Shown here: in pieces, positions 1 through 9,196 of the stretch
Position numbering within the stretch: position 1 is the first letter of the stretch
Layout: every line of letters begins with the position of its first letter
From: G942493375 sp942493375
Lineage (GTDB): Bacteria > Armatimonadota > UBA5829
Assembly (NCBI GenBank): GCA_942493375.1
Contig: OW818698.1
Coordinates: 3,720,001-3,784,000, forward strand
DNA length: 64,000 bases
Direction: 5' to 3'
Notes under the pieces: generated by a model
Databases searched by the model: none
What the model was told of the DNA's origin: nothing
What the model saw: only the letters and a program-made list of their open reading frames with translations
Position numbers and translations under genes: made by a program

Positions 1-3000
1 CTGTTCAGGTCGAAGGAACTATTAACTCCGCCACCGATACAGATTCCGGCTACACTGTGGAAGTCGCTTTACCATGGAAACTTCTCGGAGTCAGTAAAGC
101 TGTATCCGGAACTAAACTGGGATTCAATATTATAGCAAGAGATACAGATGGTAAGGAGATGGTAAGTCTGTCTTCTTTGGTTAAGGCAGAAGACGATGTC
201 TTGAGCCCCGCCAAGTGGTCTGTTCTTGAATTGTCAGGAAACAATGCACCTAACTACACTCCGGACAGAAGCCGGCTTGTATGTTCCAAATATGCTACCA
301 AGGCTCCCCTTGTTGATGGTAACTTAAAGGCAGCCGAATGGGTAGAGAGATATGCAACTGCCTTTTCTACTCCTATAGCCGCAGTTCCTCCTATTGTAGA
401 ACCGGTAGTTCCAACTGTAGAGCCCAGTATAGAGCCAACAAAGCCCACTGTGGACACAACACCTGAACCAGTTAAACCTGTCGTAGAAATCCCGACTCAA
501 CCGGTCGTTACTTCTCCATCAGTAGAGCCACAACCGGAGGCAACTGTTTCAAACAGTGCTTCAATACCGAAATTGGTCTTTGCGCACTATTTCTATTGGT
601 TCCAGGCTGACCCGGACAGGGGCATTCCTGTTGAGAATGTCTTTTCAGCCGATGGCAAATATCTTATGCAGGATTTTCCACCTTTTGGACTGGGACCTTG
701 GTTCACTTATGACCGTGTTCAATGGCATCTGGATCAACTACAACAGATAACTGATGCAGGTATTGATGTGATTCTACCGGTATACCGAGGCGACAAGGCT
801 GATAAAGCAGGATATGCTCGAAAGGGTCTTGACTGCCTGGTATCTGCGTTAATTCAACTTACGAAAGAGGATAAGCACATTCCTTCAGTTGGACTATTCC
901 TGGATACCTATGGCATACGGGCTGCTTATGGACGCAGGCCAAATCTCAAAGATGAGGAAGTCCGTTCTACGCTTTATGGAATGATAAAAGATTTCTTTGA
1001 CAGAATTCCAGTGCAATACCGTGCTGTTGTGCAGACACGAAAAGTCGGCACTGGTGGCTCGGGATATGTCATTTTCCTGGGAAGCGCCAGGCAGTTCGTC
1101 GATTTGGACTCTTCAGTCGTAGATTATTGCAATAAGCGTTTCCTTCAGGATTTTGGTGCAAATCTGGTCTGGGTAGTTGATGCTGACTGCACTGACGGTA
1201 TTAGCGGATATGATGGAGTTGCTTCATTTGGAGCTGGACTTGGCTCAGAGACTACTGACGGGCCGAACGTGAGAATTGCTTCAATAGGTCCCGGATACGA
1301 CAATTCAACGATTGCGCTGCCGGGCCAATCAAGAATCCGCTCTCGTATGGATACACAGACCTACAAAAACGATTGGGACACAGTTTTCAAGTTCCAACCG
1401 GACTGGGTCGTCTGTGATGGTTGGAACAACTTCAATAAAGCCACAGAAACCGCTCAGAGTATTCAATATGGGGCTGGAGCCCTGAGTATTACCAAAGATG
1501 CCGTAAGCAGGTTCAAGGGCACGAAAGAATACGATGCTGCATATGATTGGGTGAACTTATCGGAAGTAGTACAGTTAAAACAATTCAATGTTGCAAGATT
1601 GACTGTCAGGAATGCTGGCACGAAAGCCTGGTTGGAATCAGATAAGGTCTCGATTGCTTATCGCTGGTACAGAGATGGCAAATACTTTGCAGACAACGGC
1701 ATAAAAATACCTTTGCGGAAGACTGTCCAGCCTGGTGAATCGATTACGACAAACTTCGGAGTTGCTCCGGTAGATGAAGCCAAGTCTGCCATCCCTGCCG
1801 GTGATGCGGTGCTAAGACTGGAGCTCGTACGAGCTTCGGATAATAAATGGTTTACTGATCTGGGTGATGATGCTTTGATGCTTCCCGTTGTTATTGGCAA
1901 TGCTCCTGATCTGAATATGTCCATTGTGCGGGACGGTTTTCCGGTAATGGTTGCCACAGGCACAAACTACAAGGCACAGCTCACTGTACGCAACGAAGGA
2001 ACCAAGGATTGGCCTGCTGCGTCAAGTAAATTGATAGGTAGACTTTATCGGGTTTCAAACTACACCCATGACAATTCAAGTCCTGTCTCAGAATTGGTAG
2101 ACGCATTGGAAATCAATGCTAAAATGCCATATGACTGTACATCCGGTATGCTGGTGGACTTTGATTTGGATATCAAGCTTACAGGCAAGGATGGTAGTCC
2201 TCTACCTGCATGGGATCAGAGCAGTCCCTGGAGTTATCGACTGCTATTTGATGTAGTAGCCGATGGAAATAGCGCGTCTGCTGCGACAGGACGGTCTTTT
2301 TCAGTGCCTGTATCCATTTTTGCTGATGACTTAGGCGTCTGGATTGCAGATTCACAGGTCCCTGATAAACTTACAGTTGGGCAGAAAGCAAAGGTAAAAC
2401 TCGCTGTCCGCAACAATGGTTCTGCAATATGGAAGCCGGATGTATGTGCTGCCATTGCAAAATGGTATACAGCTGATGGATTGTTAGTTTCCGGTCAGGA
2501 ACATAAAATACCACTCAAGAAAGAGATTGGACCTGATAAATACGATATGCTTACAGGTGAAGTCCAGGCTCCTGATAGAGACGGGACATATATCTTGATG
2601 TGGGATATGGTTATAAATGGCAAGACTGCTTCTAAATCCCAGATCAGGGGTAAGAATGATATAGGACTGCAGTATGTTCAGGTTACCGGTGGCAGTCAAG
2701 TAAATATTGACTTGGGAAGTCTGATGAACAGTTCTGTATTCACTTATGATACAGACAGAAAAGCAGGAAGCTTTGATACTGCCAGTGAATCTTATCCGGC
2801 GGAACTTCTGCCTCCATTCGATGGAATACCCGGGGTATACCCGGTAGGGTATGGATGGACTAAAAATACGGATATCGCCAAACGCGTGAGTTATGTTCTG
2901 GGGAACAAGAAATCCGGGTCAAAAAACGCATTAACTTGTGATAGCCAAAAGGTAAGTATACCTGGCGCATCCTATTCTACAATCAGTTTACTGATTTCCG

Positions 3001-3266
3001 CCGATGTGGATACGCAGGCAGAAATCTCTTTGGAATATGAAAATGGTTCAACTCCTGTGAAAGTCAGTGTTCCCGGTTGGAAAACAGGAGGAAATGATAT
3101 AGCATTTGGTGCGAGGCACATGCATACCCTTGATGGTGATGTTGTGAATACTCCATGCTATATTTATAGTTTAAATCTTTCTGTTGATGCAGCCAGGAAG
3201 CTTACAGGTATTGTGCTTCCAAAAGCTGCCGGGGTGAAATTGTTTGCTGTGACATTAGAAAAATAG
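1..3266 (+). CDS. Secreted multidomain glycosidase-like protein, 5' end missing
   Basis: The reading frame is open from base 3 with no stop, so the gene starts before the window; the GTG at 57 is internal. The first visible residues (SGYTVEVALPWKLLG) match the end of a CBM9-like carbohydrate-binding domain. A Pro/Val/Glu-rich linker follows (nt 370-545). Next is a TIM-barrel-like region (nt about 560-1500) containing HYFYWF and DVILPVYRG, which resembles the DUF5010/GH99 group. Then come three Ig-like NBR1-type repeats marked by LTVRNAGTKAW, LTVRNEGTKDW and LAVRNNGSAIW. A final beta-sandwich ends in a segment typical of carbohydrate-binding domains (IVLPKAAGVKLFAVTLEK). The probable role is extracellular glycan binding or hydrolysis. 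The catalytic call is the weakest part; the binding and Ig-like modules are clearer. The next gene begins about 40 bp downstream. Confidence 0.65.
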   Translation, partial: VQVEGTINSATDTDSGYTVEVALPWKLLGVSKAVSGTKLGFNIIARDTDGKEMVSLSSLVKAEDDVLSPAKWSVLELSGNNAPNYTPDRSRLVCSKYATKAPLVDGNLKAAEWVERYATAFSTPIAAVPPIVEPVVPTVEPSIEPTKPTVDTTPEPVKPVVEIPTQPVVTSPSVEPQPEATVSNSASIPKLVFAHYFYWFQADPDRGIPVENVFSADGKYLMQDFPPFGLGPWFTYDRVQWHLDQLQQITDAGIDVILPVYRGDKADKAGYARKGLDCLVSALIQLTKEDKHIPSVGLFLDTYGIRAAYGRRPNLKDEEVRSTLYGMIKDFFDRIPVQYRAVVQTRKVGTGGSGYVIFLGSARQFVDLDSSVVDYCNKRFLQDFGANLVWVVDADCTDGISGYDGVASFGAGLGSETTDGPNVRIASIGPGYDNSTIALPGQSRIRSRMDTQTYKNDWDTVFKFQPDWVVCDGWNNFNKATETAQSIQYGAGALSITKDAVSRFKGTKEYDAAYDWVNLSEVVQLKQFNVARLTVRNAGTKAWLESDKVSIAYRWYRDGKYFADNGIKIPLRKTVQPGESITTNFGVAPVDEAKSAIPAGDAVLRLELVRASDNKWFTDLGDDALMLPVVIGNAPDLNMSIVRDGFPVMVATGTNYKAQLTVRNEGTKDWPAASSKLIGRLYRVSNYTHDNSSPVSELVDALEINAKMPYDCTSGMLVDFDLDIKLTGKDGSPLPAWDQSSPWSYRLLFDVVADGNSASAATGRSFSVPVSIFADDLGVWIADSQVPDKLTVGQKAKVKLAVRNNGSAIWKPDVCAAIAKWYTADGLLVSGQEHKIPLKKEIGPDKYDMLTGEVQAPDRDGTYILMWDMVINGKTASKSQIRGKNDIGLQYVQVTGGSQVNIDLGSLMNSSVFTYDTDRKAGSFDTASESYPAELLPPFDGIPGVYPVGYGWTKNTDIAKRVSYVLGNKKSGSKNALTCDSQKVSIPGASYSTISLLISADVDTQAEISLEYENGSTPVKVSVPGWKTGGNDIAFGARHMHTLDGDVVNTPCYIYSLNLSVDAARKLTGIVLPKAAGVKLFAVTLEK

Positions 3267-3306
3267 TCGGATGCGGTCTGTGACAAAAGGTCACGAGGGA
3301 TTTGCA

Positions 3307-4194
3307 ATGCTGGGCAAATCGGCATGGGTTTCATTTATATACCTGTTTGCATTATTGTTGATAGTATCCTGTGTAATACTTGGGGCAATGATGGTTAACA
3401 AGGCTACGCGTCCATACTATGCTATGTTGGATACCCCACAAAAGATCAGGGATGGAAAACTCGATCACTATCTGACTGGTGAAAACCACAGTAAAATCTA
3501 CGACCTGATTAATATGGCTGTGGCCGAAATCAGCCGTGAGGAATATCAAGCGGCTACCGAGCATATTAATCAGGCGTCTTCAATGGATCCTGGAAACTCA
3601 CTATTTTCCTACCTTATGGCCGGTCTATGCTTTAAGCATGATGACTACACACATATGTGGAGGTATATAAAGACCGGTAACGATCTAGGCAAAGTACGTT
3701 TATACTCTACCCAGTATATCCCACCTGAGTCCTGGACTCATCCAGAAATACCAGTGCTCCGACACATGGCAACGACAATGTCCAGAAGTATTGCAACTGA
3801 GCAGGAACTCTGGGAATTGGTAAGAATGGGTGATGCTTTAGCCAGGTGTGAACCAGCTGATGTTGATACATTTGCAGCTGGACTTTCAATAAGGGAATCT
3901 GCATCACATAAGATTAAGGAACTGGCTACACTGGATGGCAATACCAGAGTTATAAAACTATGCAACAAACTTACGGCTGAGAAACTCAAAGCATATAAGA
4001 ATTATGAGGAAGTAATGGCTAGTGTCAGCCTTAGAAAAGTGAGTGTGCCTACTTTACTTATGGCGATGGCATCGTACCGCAGGAATCCTCACGTCAGAGA
4101 GGCTCTATTGGTAAATGCTTTGGAACGGCAATCGGAAGCTGTTGCGGCCTTGAGGAGCAGAATCCTCGTAACCCCTGTAGGTAGTAAGTTATAA
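3307..4194 (+). CDS. Membrane-anchored TPR-like protein of unknown function
   Basis: The protein of about 295 residues has one N-terminal transmembrane helix (WVSFIYLFALLLIVSCVILG). A soluble, helix-rich region follows, with a TPR-like pair around EEYQAATEHINQASSMDPGNS. I prefer the ATG at 3307 because GAGGGA lies six bases upstream; the in-frame ATG at 3271 has no such site and would add 12 polar residues before the helix. It follows the large secreted protein closely and is probably co-transcribed with it. The gene ends 11 bp before the convergent sensor phosphatase, with no obvious terminator between them. I do not recognise a specific family. Confidence 0.6.
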   Translation: MLGKSAWVSFIYLFALLLIVSCVILGAMMVNKATRPYYAMLDTPQKIRDGKLDHYLTGENHSKIYDLINMAVAEISREEYQAATEHINQASSMDPGNSLFSYLMAGLCFKHDDYTHMWRYIKTGNDLGKVRLYSTQYIPPESWTHPEIPVLRHMATTMSRSIATEQELWELVRMGDALARCEPADVDTFAAGLSIRESASHKIKELATLDGNTRVIKLCNKLTAEKLKAYKNYEEVMASVSLRKVSVPTLLMAMASYRRNPHVREALLVNALERQSEAVAALRSRILVTPVGSKL

Positions 4195-4205
4195 TCAGGA
4201 TATTT

Positions 4206-6308
4206 CTATAATGCCTTAATTGCCAGGAGAGCGACATCATCACGCAGTTCACCCGATTCACTGGACCGTGAAGCCTGGTATATTGAATCTACAAGCATAT
4301 TACAACTTGCATCATGGTTATCGATCAGAATATGAGCGACTCTGTCCACGCTGAAATCTGGGTGTCCCCCACCTCTCTCAGTCAAGCCGTCAGTAAATAT
4401 AACCAGCGTATCCTTGGGTTCAAGATGCACTGTTTTTTCGACAAAATCCTGGCCGAAAGCCAATCCGAGCGCAGGTCCAGTGGAAGTAAGGTGTCCACAG
4501 ATATTTCTTTTACACAGTATTGGAGGCTCATGTCCGGCATTTGTGTAAGTGAGAGTTCCGGTCGTTGTGTCCAGGACGGCTACAAACAATGTAATGAATT
4601 TATCATCCTCTACGAAATCCGGCACCAGTTTCTCCAGCCTTTGAGTTGCTTGAGAAGGAGAATGCCCTTCAGAAAGAAATGCTCTCAGTGCATACTTCAG
4701 CATAGCTGTGTGCACTGCAGCACGGAGCCCTTTTCCTGCCACATCTCCGACAGCTAATCCAATTTTACCTTCGGGTAGCTTGATAACGTCCAGAAAATCT
4801 CCACCAACTGAGGCTTCCTCGAGAAGTGGTTTGTAGAAATGACCGATATCATAGCGATCTCCCGCTACAGATGCAGTCCGTGTAATAGACTCCTGAAGGA
4901 TACTTGCAATATGCTGTTCTCGTTCGTAACTGTGTGCATTGCTGATAGCAATTCCTGCATGATGCACAAAGGCATCAACAAGTTTAATATCTCTTGGTTT
5001 ATATTCTTCGTTAGTCCTGCGAAATAGACTCAGTGTCCCCAGAATTCTGCTTTCGTGACTCAAACATACTGATAGTACGTGGCGTATGGGATGAACATCC
5101 CCTGTCATGCAGATTGTGTCCATTTCGTTATCAGCGAAGGACTTGTATATTGTGTCCTGAGCTGTTGCGGCCTGGGTACCATAGTGTTCTGCAAGCTGGA
5201 TGAGCCGTGGGCATGGACCCAGATTACCAGAACACGCCTGTTGAGAATCAACTTCAGTGGTAGAACCTATTCTTATTACAGCACAATCAGAGCGCGATAT
5301 TTCCCTTGCCAATTGAGCAACGATTCCTGCAGCTTCGGATACACGCACACTGGATGATAGTGCAACGCCAATTCTGGAGAACGAAGTTTCCAGCTCATTA
5401 CGGCTGTTTCGAGTTTCTCTGTATAAATCTCTGAGTCTGTAGCGCGCTTTGGATAGCTCTGAATATGGTTTGTGAAGAGCAGAGACAAATAACGCACTCA
5501 ATATACAGAGATAGGCGATACTTTTTAGGATATGTCCGGCTGCATTATACCAGGCATAGGGAGAATGGTACCAACAAAAGAAGAGCTCAGCAGATATAGC
5601 TATTAAGAGGGCAGTCTGTAGCAAAATAATGGTGCTTCTGTCCCACCCTCTCCTATGACCCACTAGATATATACAGAAAGCATATACTGCGATACACAGG
5701 AGTTCGATAATAACCTTTAATGTCGTAAGAGTGCTGGTCTTCTCGTTGAATAATGCAGCAGCCAGCGTTGGACCATTGCTAACAAATGCTGCAACAATGG
5801 CCAATCCGATGGATGCACACAGTGGAATGGCCCAAATTGGTTGAAGTAATCGATATTTGCTGCCGGGTTTAATCAGGCAGGCAGCACAGATACCAAGACC
5901 GAATATCATTCTTGCAGCCAACCAATATGCTGCTGCCAATCCGGTGCTGTTGACTGCAATAAAATCAGGCATTCCTTTATAACTAAGGGTGTGAATAAGG
6001 TCCAGAAAACCCGTCAGAGCCAGGGCAAGACCCAACATAAGATCGCTTTGGTTTTTGGTCTGTTGAAACCCATAATAGGCAGTAGCAAATACTATGAAAC
6101 ATACAACAATACTTGATAATTCTGCAACCAAGTGGAACGCAAGAAAGACACTGACAGGAATGTCGGCGTGGTTGAAATTGAGGATTAGGGCAATTACTAT
6201 TACAGACACCGCAGCGATTACAGGTCTGATAGAGATGTAATCGTTGAGATTTCTGCTCTGTGTGCTTTTTGCTGCTATAATTCTGTTTTCAACCCTGGAG
6301 ACTGACAT
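4206..6308 (-). CDS. MASE3-GAF-SpoIIE sensor protein phosphatase
   Basis: The 700-residue protein starts with a multi-helix membrane sensor of MASE3 type (residues about 25-275, with the characteristic LDLIHTLSYKGM stretch). A coiled-coil linker (about 280-310) and a GAF-like domain (about 325-465) follow. The C-terminal PP2C/SpoIIE serine phosphatase domain (about 490-698) keeps the metal-binding acids in SVGGDFLD, GDVAGKG, FTDGLTERGG and RDDVALL, so it should be active. It probably senses a membrane or small-molecule signal and dephosphorylates an anti-sigma-factor antagonist in a partner-switching circuit; no partner gene lies nearby. A TATAAT -10-like hexamer is present on the minus strand at 6351-6346. 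No strong ribosome-binding site is visible. Confidence 0.85.
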   Translation of the reverse strand: MSVSRVENRIIAAKSTQSRNLNDYISIRPVIAAVSVIVIALILNFNHADIPVSVFLAFHLVAELSSIVVCFIVFATAYYGFQQTKNQSDLMLGLALALTGFLDLIHTLSYKGMPDFIAVNSTGLAAAYWLAARMIFGLGICAACLIKPGSKYRLLQPIWAIPLCASIGLAIVAAFVSNGPTLAAALFNEKTSTLTTLKVIIELLCIAVYAFCIYLVGHRRGWDRSTIILLQTALLIAISAELFFCWYHSPYAWYNAAGHILKSIAYLCILSALFVSALHKPYSELSKARYRLRDLYRETRNSRNELETSFSRIGVALSSSVRVSEAAGIVAQLAREISRSDCAVIRIGSTTEVDSQQACSGNLGPCPRLIQLAEHYGTQAATAQDTIYKSFADNEMDTICMTGDVHPIRHVLSVCLSHESRILGTLSLFRRTNEEYKPRDIKLVDAFVHHAGIAISNAHSYEREQHIASILQESITRTASVAGDRYDIGHFYKPLLEEASVGGDFLDVIKLPEGKIGLAVGDVAGKGLRAAVHTAMLKYALRAFLSEGHSPSQATQRLEKLVPDFVEDDKFITLFVAVLDTTTGTLTYTNAGHEPPILCKRNICGHLTSTGPALGLAFGQDFVEKTVHLEPKDTLVIFTDGLTERGGGHPDFSVDRVAHILIDNHDASCNMLVDSIYQASRSSESGELRDDVALLAIKAL

Positions 6309-6354
6309 ATATTATCTACCATTATGAACTGGGTGCATTTTGACCATTATACCA

Positions 6355-6397
6355 CACAGCCCTCTTCCAAGAATGTAAGTCATTGGAGAGGGCTGTG
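6355..6397. terminator. Intergenic hairpin between icd and the sensor phosphatase
   Basis: An inverted repeat pairs CACAGCCCTCTTCCAA (6355-6370) with TTGGAGAGGGCTGTG (6383-6397), with a one-base bulge and a 12-nt loop. It lies downstream of the minus-strand icd gene and directly upstream of the TATAAT of the next minus-strand gene. There is no T-run, so it is either a Rho-assisted transcript end or a stabilising hairpin. Confidence 0.5.
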
Positions 6398-6440
6398 TTG
6401 GCATTGCATTATGCAGAACTATATTCCTTGAACCACACTA

Positions 6441-7586
6441 TTAAGCCTGCAACTCACGGATGATCGCATCTGCAACACCGCTTGTTCCTACAGCGGTCGG
6501 GTCGTTGCGGTCAGCTTTCATATCGTATGTTACATCCTTACCCTCTGCCATTACCTTTGCTACTGCATTTTCAAGCCTGGTAGCCGCATCAGTCTCTCCG
6601 AGGTATCTCAGCATCATCATTCCGGAGAGGATCATAGCAATCGGGTTGACCTTGTTCTGGTTCTTATATTTAGGAGCACTACCATGGGTTGGCTCGAACA
6701 GTGCGATTCCATCTCCAAGGTTTGCTCCTGGCGCAACTCCGAGTCCGCCGATCAGTCCTGCGCACAGGTCTGAAAGTATATCTCCATACAGGTTGGGGAG
6801 GACGATTACATCATAAAGCTCAGGTTTCTGGACAAGCTGCATGCACATATTGTCTACGAGTCTTTCCTGGTAGACAATTCCGGCAGCTTTCCCGGCTTCG
6901 GCAGCCAGAGTCGGGTCACCTTTTTCAGGTTCCAACTCGCTCCACTCGAACTTTGCACCGTAAGCTTTTGCTACTTCACGTGCTACCTGGTAGAAAAGCC
7001 CATCGGTGTATTTCATGATATTAGCTTTGGCAACAGCTGTTACACTCTTGCGGCCGTTGGCTATGGCCTGGTCGAATGCGAGCTTTACGATGCGGCGGGT
7101 TCCGGTTATGGAAATTGGTTTAATAGATATCGCAGAATCAGATCGAATTTTGCCACCGGACATTTCAATTATTTGCTTAGCTTCAGGTGAACCCAGATCA
7201 TACTCGACTCCGGCATAGAGGTCTTCTGTGTTCTCACGAACGACAATAAGGTCCACATCCTGATATTTCGATCTGATACCAGGATAGTATTTACAGGGCC
7301 TTAAACAAGCAAAAAGATCCAACTCCTTGCGCAAGGCCACGTTTACACTACGGAACCCTTTTCCGATTGGAGTCGTAATTGGTCCTTTGAGAGCAATTTT
7401 GTTTTTCCGGATACTGTCGAGGACTTCAGTAGGTAGTGGGGTGCCGTACTGTTCCATTACATCAATTCCGGCGTCTTTTACTTCCCATTTTATGTCAACC
7501 CCGGTTGCATCTATTACGCGCCGGGTTGCTTCGGTGATCTCAGGTCCTGTCCCATCACCGGGGATCAGTGTGATTGTATATGCCAT
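6441..7586 (-). CDS. icd: Isocitrate dehydrogenase (isocitrate/isopropylmalate dehydrogenase family)
   Basis: The 381-residue enzyme catalyses oxidative decarboxylation of isocitrate to 2-oxoglutarate. Substrate-site residues RSVNVALRKELDLFACLRP match isocitrate dehydrogenases (Ser, Asn and Arg for isocitrate). The metal/nucleotide region GDILSDLCAGLIGGLG is present, and the cofactor loop reads HGSAPKYKNQNKVNP. The Lys-Tyr pair there is the arrangement used by NADP-dependent enzymes such as E. coli Icd, whereas NAD-dependent enzymes usually have Asp-Ile. Start: the ATG at 7586 has GGAGG ten bases upstream and lies downstream of a good promoter. A longer in-frame start at 7658 would lie upstream of that promoter, so I rejected it. 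The gene is divergent from the diacylglycerol-kinase-like gene. Confidence 0.88.
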   Translation of the reverse strand: MAYTITLIPGDGTGPEITEATRRVIDATGVDIKWEVKDAGIDVMEQYGTPLPTEVLDSIRKNKIALKGPITTPIGKGFRSVNVALRKELDLFACLRPCKYYPGIRSKYQDVDLIVVRENTEDLYAGVEYDLGSPEAKQIIEMSGGKIRSDSAISIKPISITGTRRIVKLAFDQAIANGRKSVTAVAKANIMKYTDGLFYQVAREVAKAYGAKFEWSELEPEKGDPTLAAEAGKAAGIVYQERLVDNMCMQLVQKPELYDVIVLPNLYGDILSDLCAGLIGGLGVAPGANLGDGIALFEPTHGSAPKYKNQNKVNPIAMILSGMMMLRYLGETDAATRLENAVAKVMAEGKDVTYDMKADRNDPTAVGTSGVADAIIRELQA

Positions 7587-7616
7587 GCGGTGTGTACCTC
7601 CGTTATTTTCATATCT

Positions 7617-7646
7617 AATGTACCACGCAGGCAAAGGGAGTGTCAA
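7617..7646 (-). promoter_or_regulatory. Sigma-70-type promoter of icd
   Basis: On the minus strand, TTGACA (7646-7641), an 18-bp spacer and TACATT (7622-7617) place the transcription start near 7610, about 25 bases before the ATG at 7586. The -35 is a perfect match to consensus. Confidence 0.65.
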
Positions 7647-7714
7647 AGCATGAATCAATTGTGGTGTATAATATATCTTAATTCGTATTCAATTATTTAT
7701 TTCAAGGTATAAGT

Positions 7715-8602
7715 ATGACTGATGCTTTTATGATTCTAAATCCCAAGGCGGGACAGTCACGGTTTCCGGGACTTGTGTTGTCTGATCTGGATAGGGAACT
7801 GCACTCACAAGGTATCGATTGTGATATAGCATTCACTCGTGCCCCGGGAGATGGCGCCAGGCTGGCTGCCAGAGCAGTGGAACGCGGGTATGATATGGTG
7901 ATTGCTTGTGGAGGCGATGGTACAGTCAATGATGTCGCCAACGGGATGGTTGCTTCAGGTGTCCCTTTAGGAATACTCCCATTCGGCACTGTAAATGTAC
8001 TTGCTCGTGACCTGGGAATATCACTAGATCCATCAACCGCCGTAAAAAACCTGTCCAAGGGACGTGTCAAACCTATCGATCTTGGTTGTGCTGACGGGCG
8101 TTATTTTACCCTTATGGCCGGGTTGGGTTTCGATGCCGAAGTTATATCCGGAGTATTGCAGCCTGTAAAAGACTGGATAGGAGCTTCAGCATACATCTTC
8201 AAGGGCCTTGAAACGCTGACATGGTATCAGGCAACCGATATAACCCTAACAATGCCGGACCAGACATACAGTTCCAGGGCATTTCTCGTGATAGTTGCCA
8301 ATGTATCCAGGTATTCATTCCACCTGAGGGTAGCGCCGGATGCCTCCCCGGAAGATGGTATGCTCGATATATGCGTATTCGAAAGACCCTTCACAGACCG
8401 CTTCGGATTCATGCACCAGGTAGCCGATTTGTTTATAGATAGACATTTGGAACACGACGCCGTAAAATCATTCAGAACACCATGGGTAAAAATAGAATCA
8501 GACCCGGAGATAATGGTGCAGATAGACGGAGACCCTTTCGGAACCACACCAGTAGATATCCGAGTAAGTCCCGGAGCTCTGTCGGTGATAGTTCCTAAGT
8601 GA
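7715..8602 (+). CDS. Diacylglycerol/sphingosine-kinase family lipid kinase (YegS/DgkB-like)
   Basis: The 295-residue protein has the DAGK catalytic core. MILNPKAGQ forms the first strand, ACGGDGTVNDVANG (residues about 65-78) is the nucleotide-binding GGDGT motif, and LGILPFGTVNVLARDLG is the conserved GT-N loop. The C-terminal beta-sandwich carries VQIDGDPFG, the usual family end. It should phosphorylate a lipid or lipid-like substrate at the inner face of the membrane; the exact substrate cannot be read from sequence. Length is normal. A TATAAT-like -10 (7667-7672) precedes the gene, without a convincing -35. Confidence 0.85.
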   Translation: MTDAFMILNPKAGQSRFPGLVLSDLDRELHSQGIDCDIAFTRAPGDGARLAARAVERGYDMVIACGGDGTVNDVANGMVASGVPLGILPFGTVNVLARDLGISLDPSTAVKNLSKGRVKPIDLGCADGRYFTLMAGLGFDAEVISGVLQPVKDWIGASAYIFKGLETLTWYQATDITLTMPDQTYSSRAFLVIVANVSRYSFHLRVAPDASPEDGMLDICVFERPFTDRFGFMHQVADLFIDRHLEHDAVKSFRTPWVKIESDPEIMVQIDGDPFGTTPVDIRVSPGALSVIVPK

Positions 8603-8621
8603 CGAATCAGGATAGAAGCAT

Positions 8622-9149
8622 ATGAAATATACTACTCATCTGTCTCCGTCTGAATGTCGAAAACGGCTTGCTAACCCAACCGGTAATCCCACTCCCGAGA
8701 TAAAAGAGATTGTAAACAATAAATATTTGTCTTACTTCGATGAGTCTGAAAAATGGGTCAGACTTGGCACCAGGATTAACGGATATGATTTTGAGTTATT
8801 TTGCACATATCGAAATAGGCACGGGTTACCCAACAAACCACAGGCGTGCTTGAGTGGTAAAATATCCGAGAGTGAAACTGGAGGTTCAATCATAGGGTGT
8901 CATTTTAGACCTAATGCGGAAACTGTATGTGCATCAATTATAGTTCCGATATTCTTTATGTTTAGTTTATTTTTAGTAATATCAGCTGACGACAATCTAA
9001 TGAAAAAACTTTTGATGTTCGTTGTTATGTCAGGCATGATCGGTTTATATATAGCAACATTGGGCAATTGGAAGATTCTTCTGGATCTCCTCAAGGACCT
9101 TCTGGAAATCAGACAAAGTTCAGTTACTGAGAAGACACTACAGCCATGA
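8622..9149 (+). CDS. Small membrane protein of unknown function
   Basis: The protein of 175 residues has a polar N-terminal half (about residues 1-105). Two closely spaced hydrophobic segments follow (VCASIIVPIFFMFSLFLVIS and LLMFVVMSGMIGLYIATLG), then a short charged tail. It begins 20 bp after the lipid kinase and may share its transcript. The ATG has a weak AGGA nine bases upstream. It is more AT-rich than its neighbours, which may indicate a less conserved or acquired gene. I do not recognise a family. Confidence 0.55.
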   Translation: MKYTTHLSPSECRKRLANPTGNPTPEIKEIVNNKYLSYFDESEKWVRLGTRINGYDFELFCTYRNRHGLPNKPQACLSGKISESETGGSIIGCHFRPNAETVCASIIVPIFFMFSLFLVISADDNLMKKLLMFVVMSGMIGLYIATLGNWKILLDLLKDLLEIRQSSVTEKTLQP

Positions 9150-9196
9150 CAATGGAAATTTCAATTGATATATGCTAGATTCAGGATGGTGAAATT

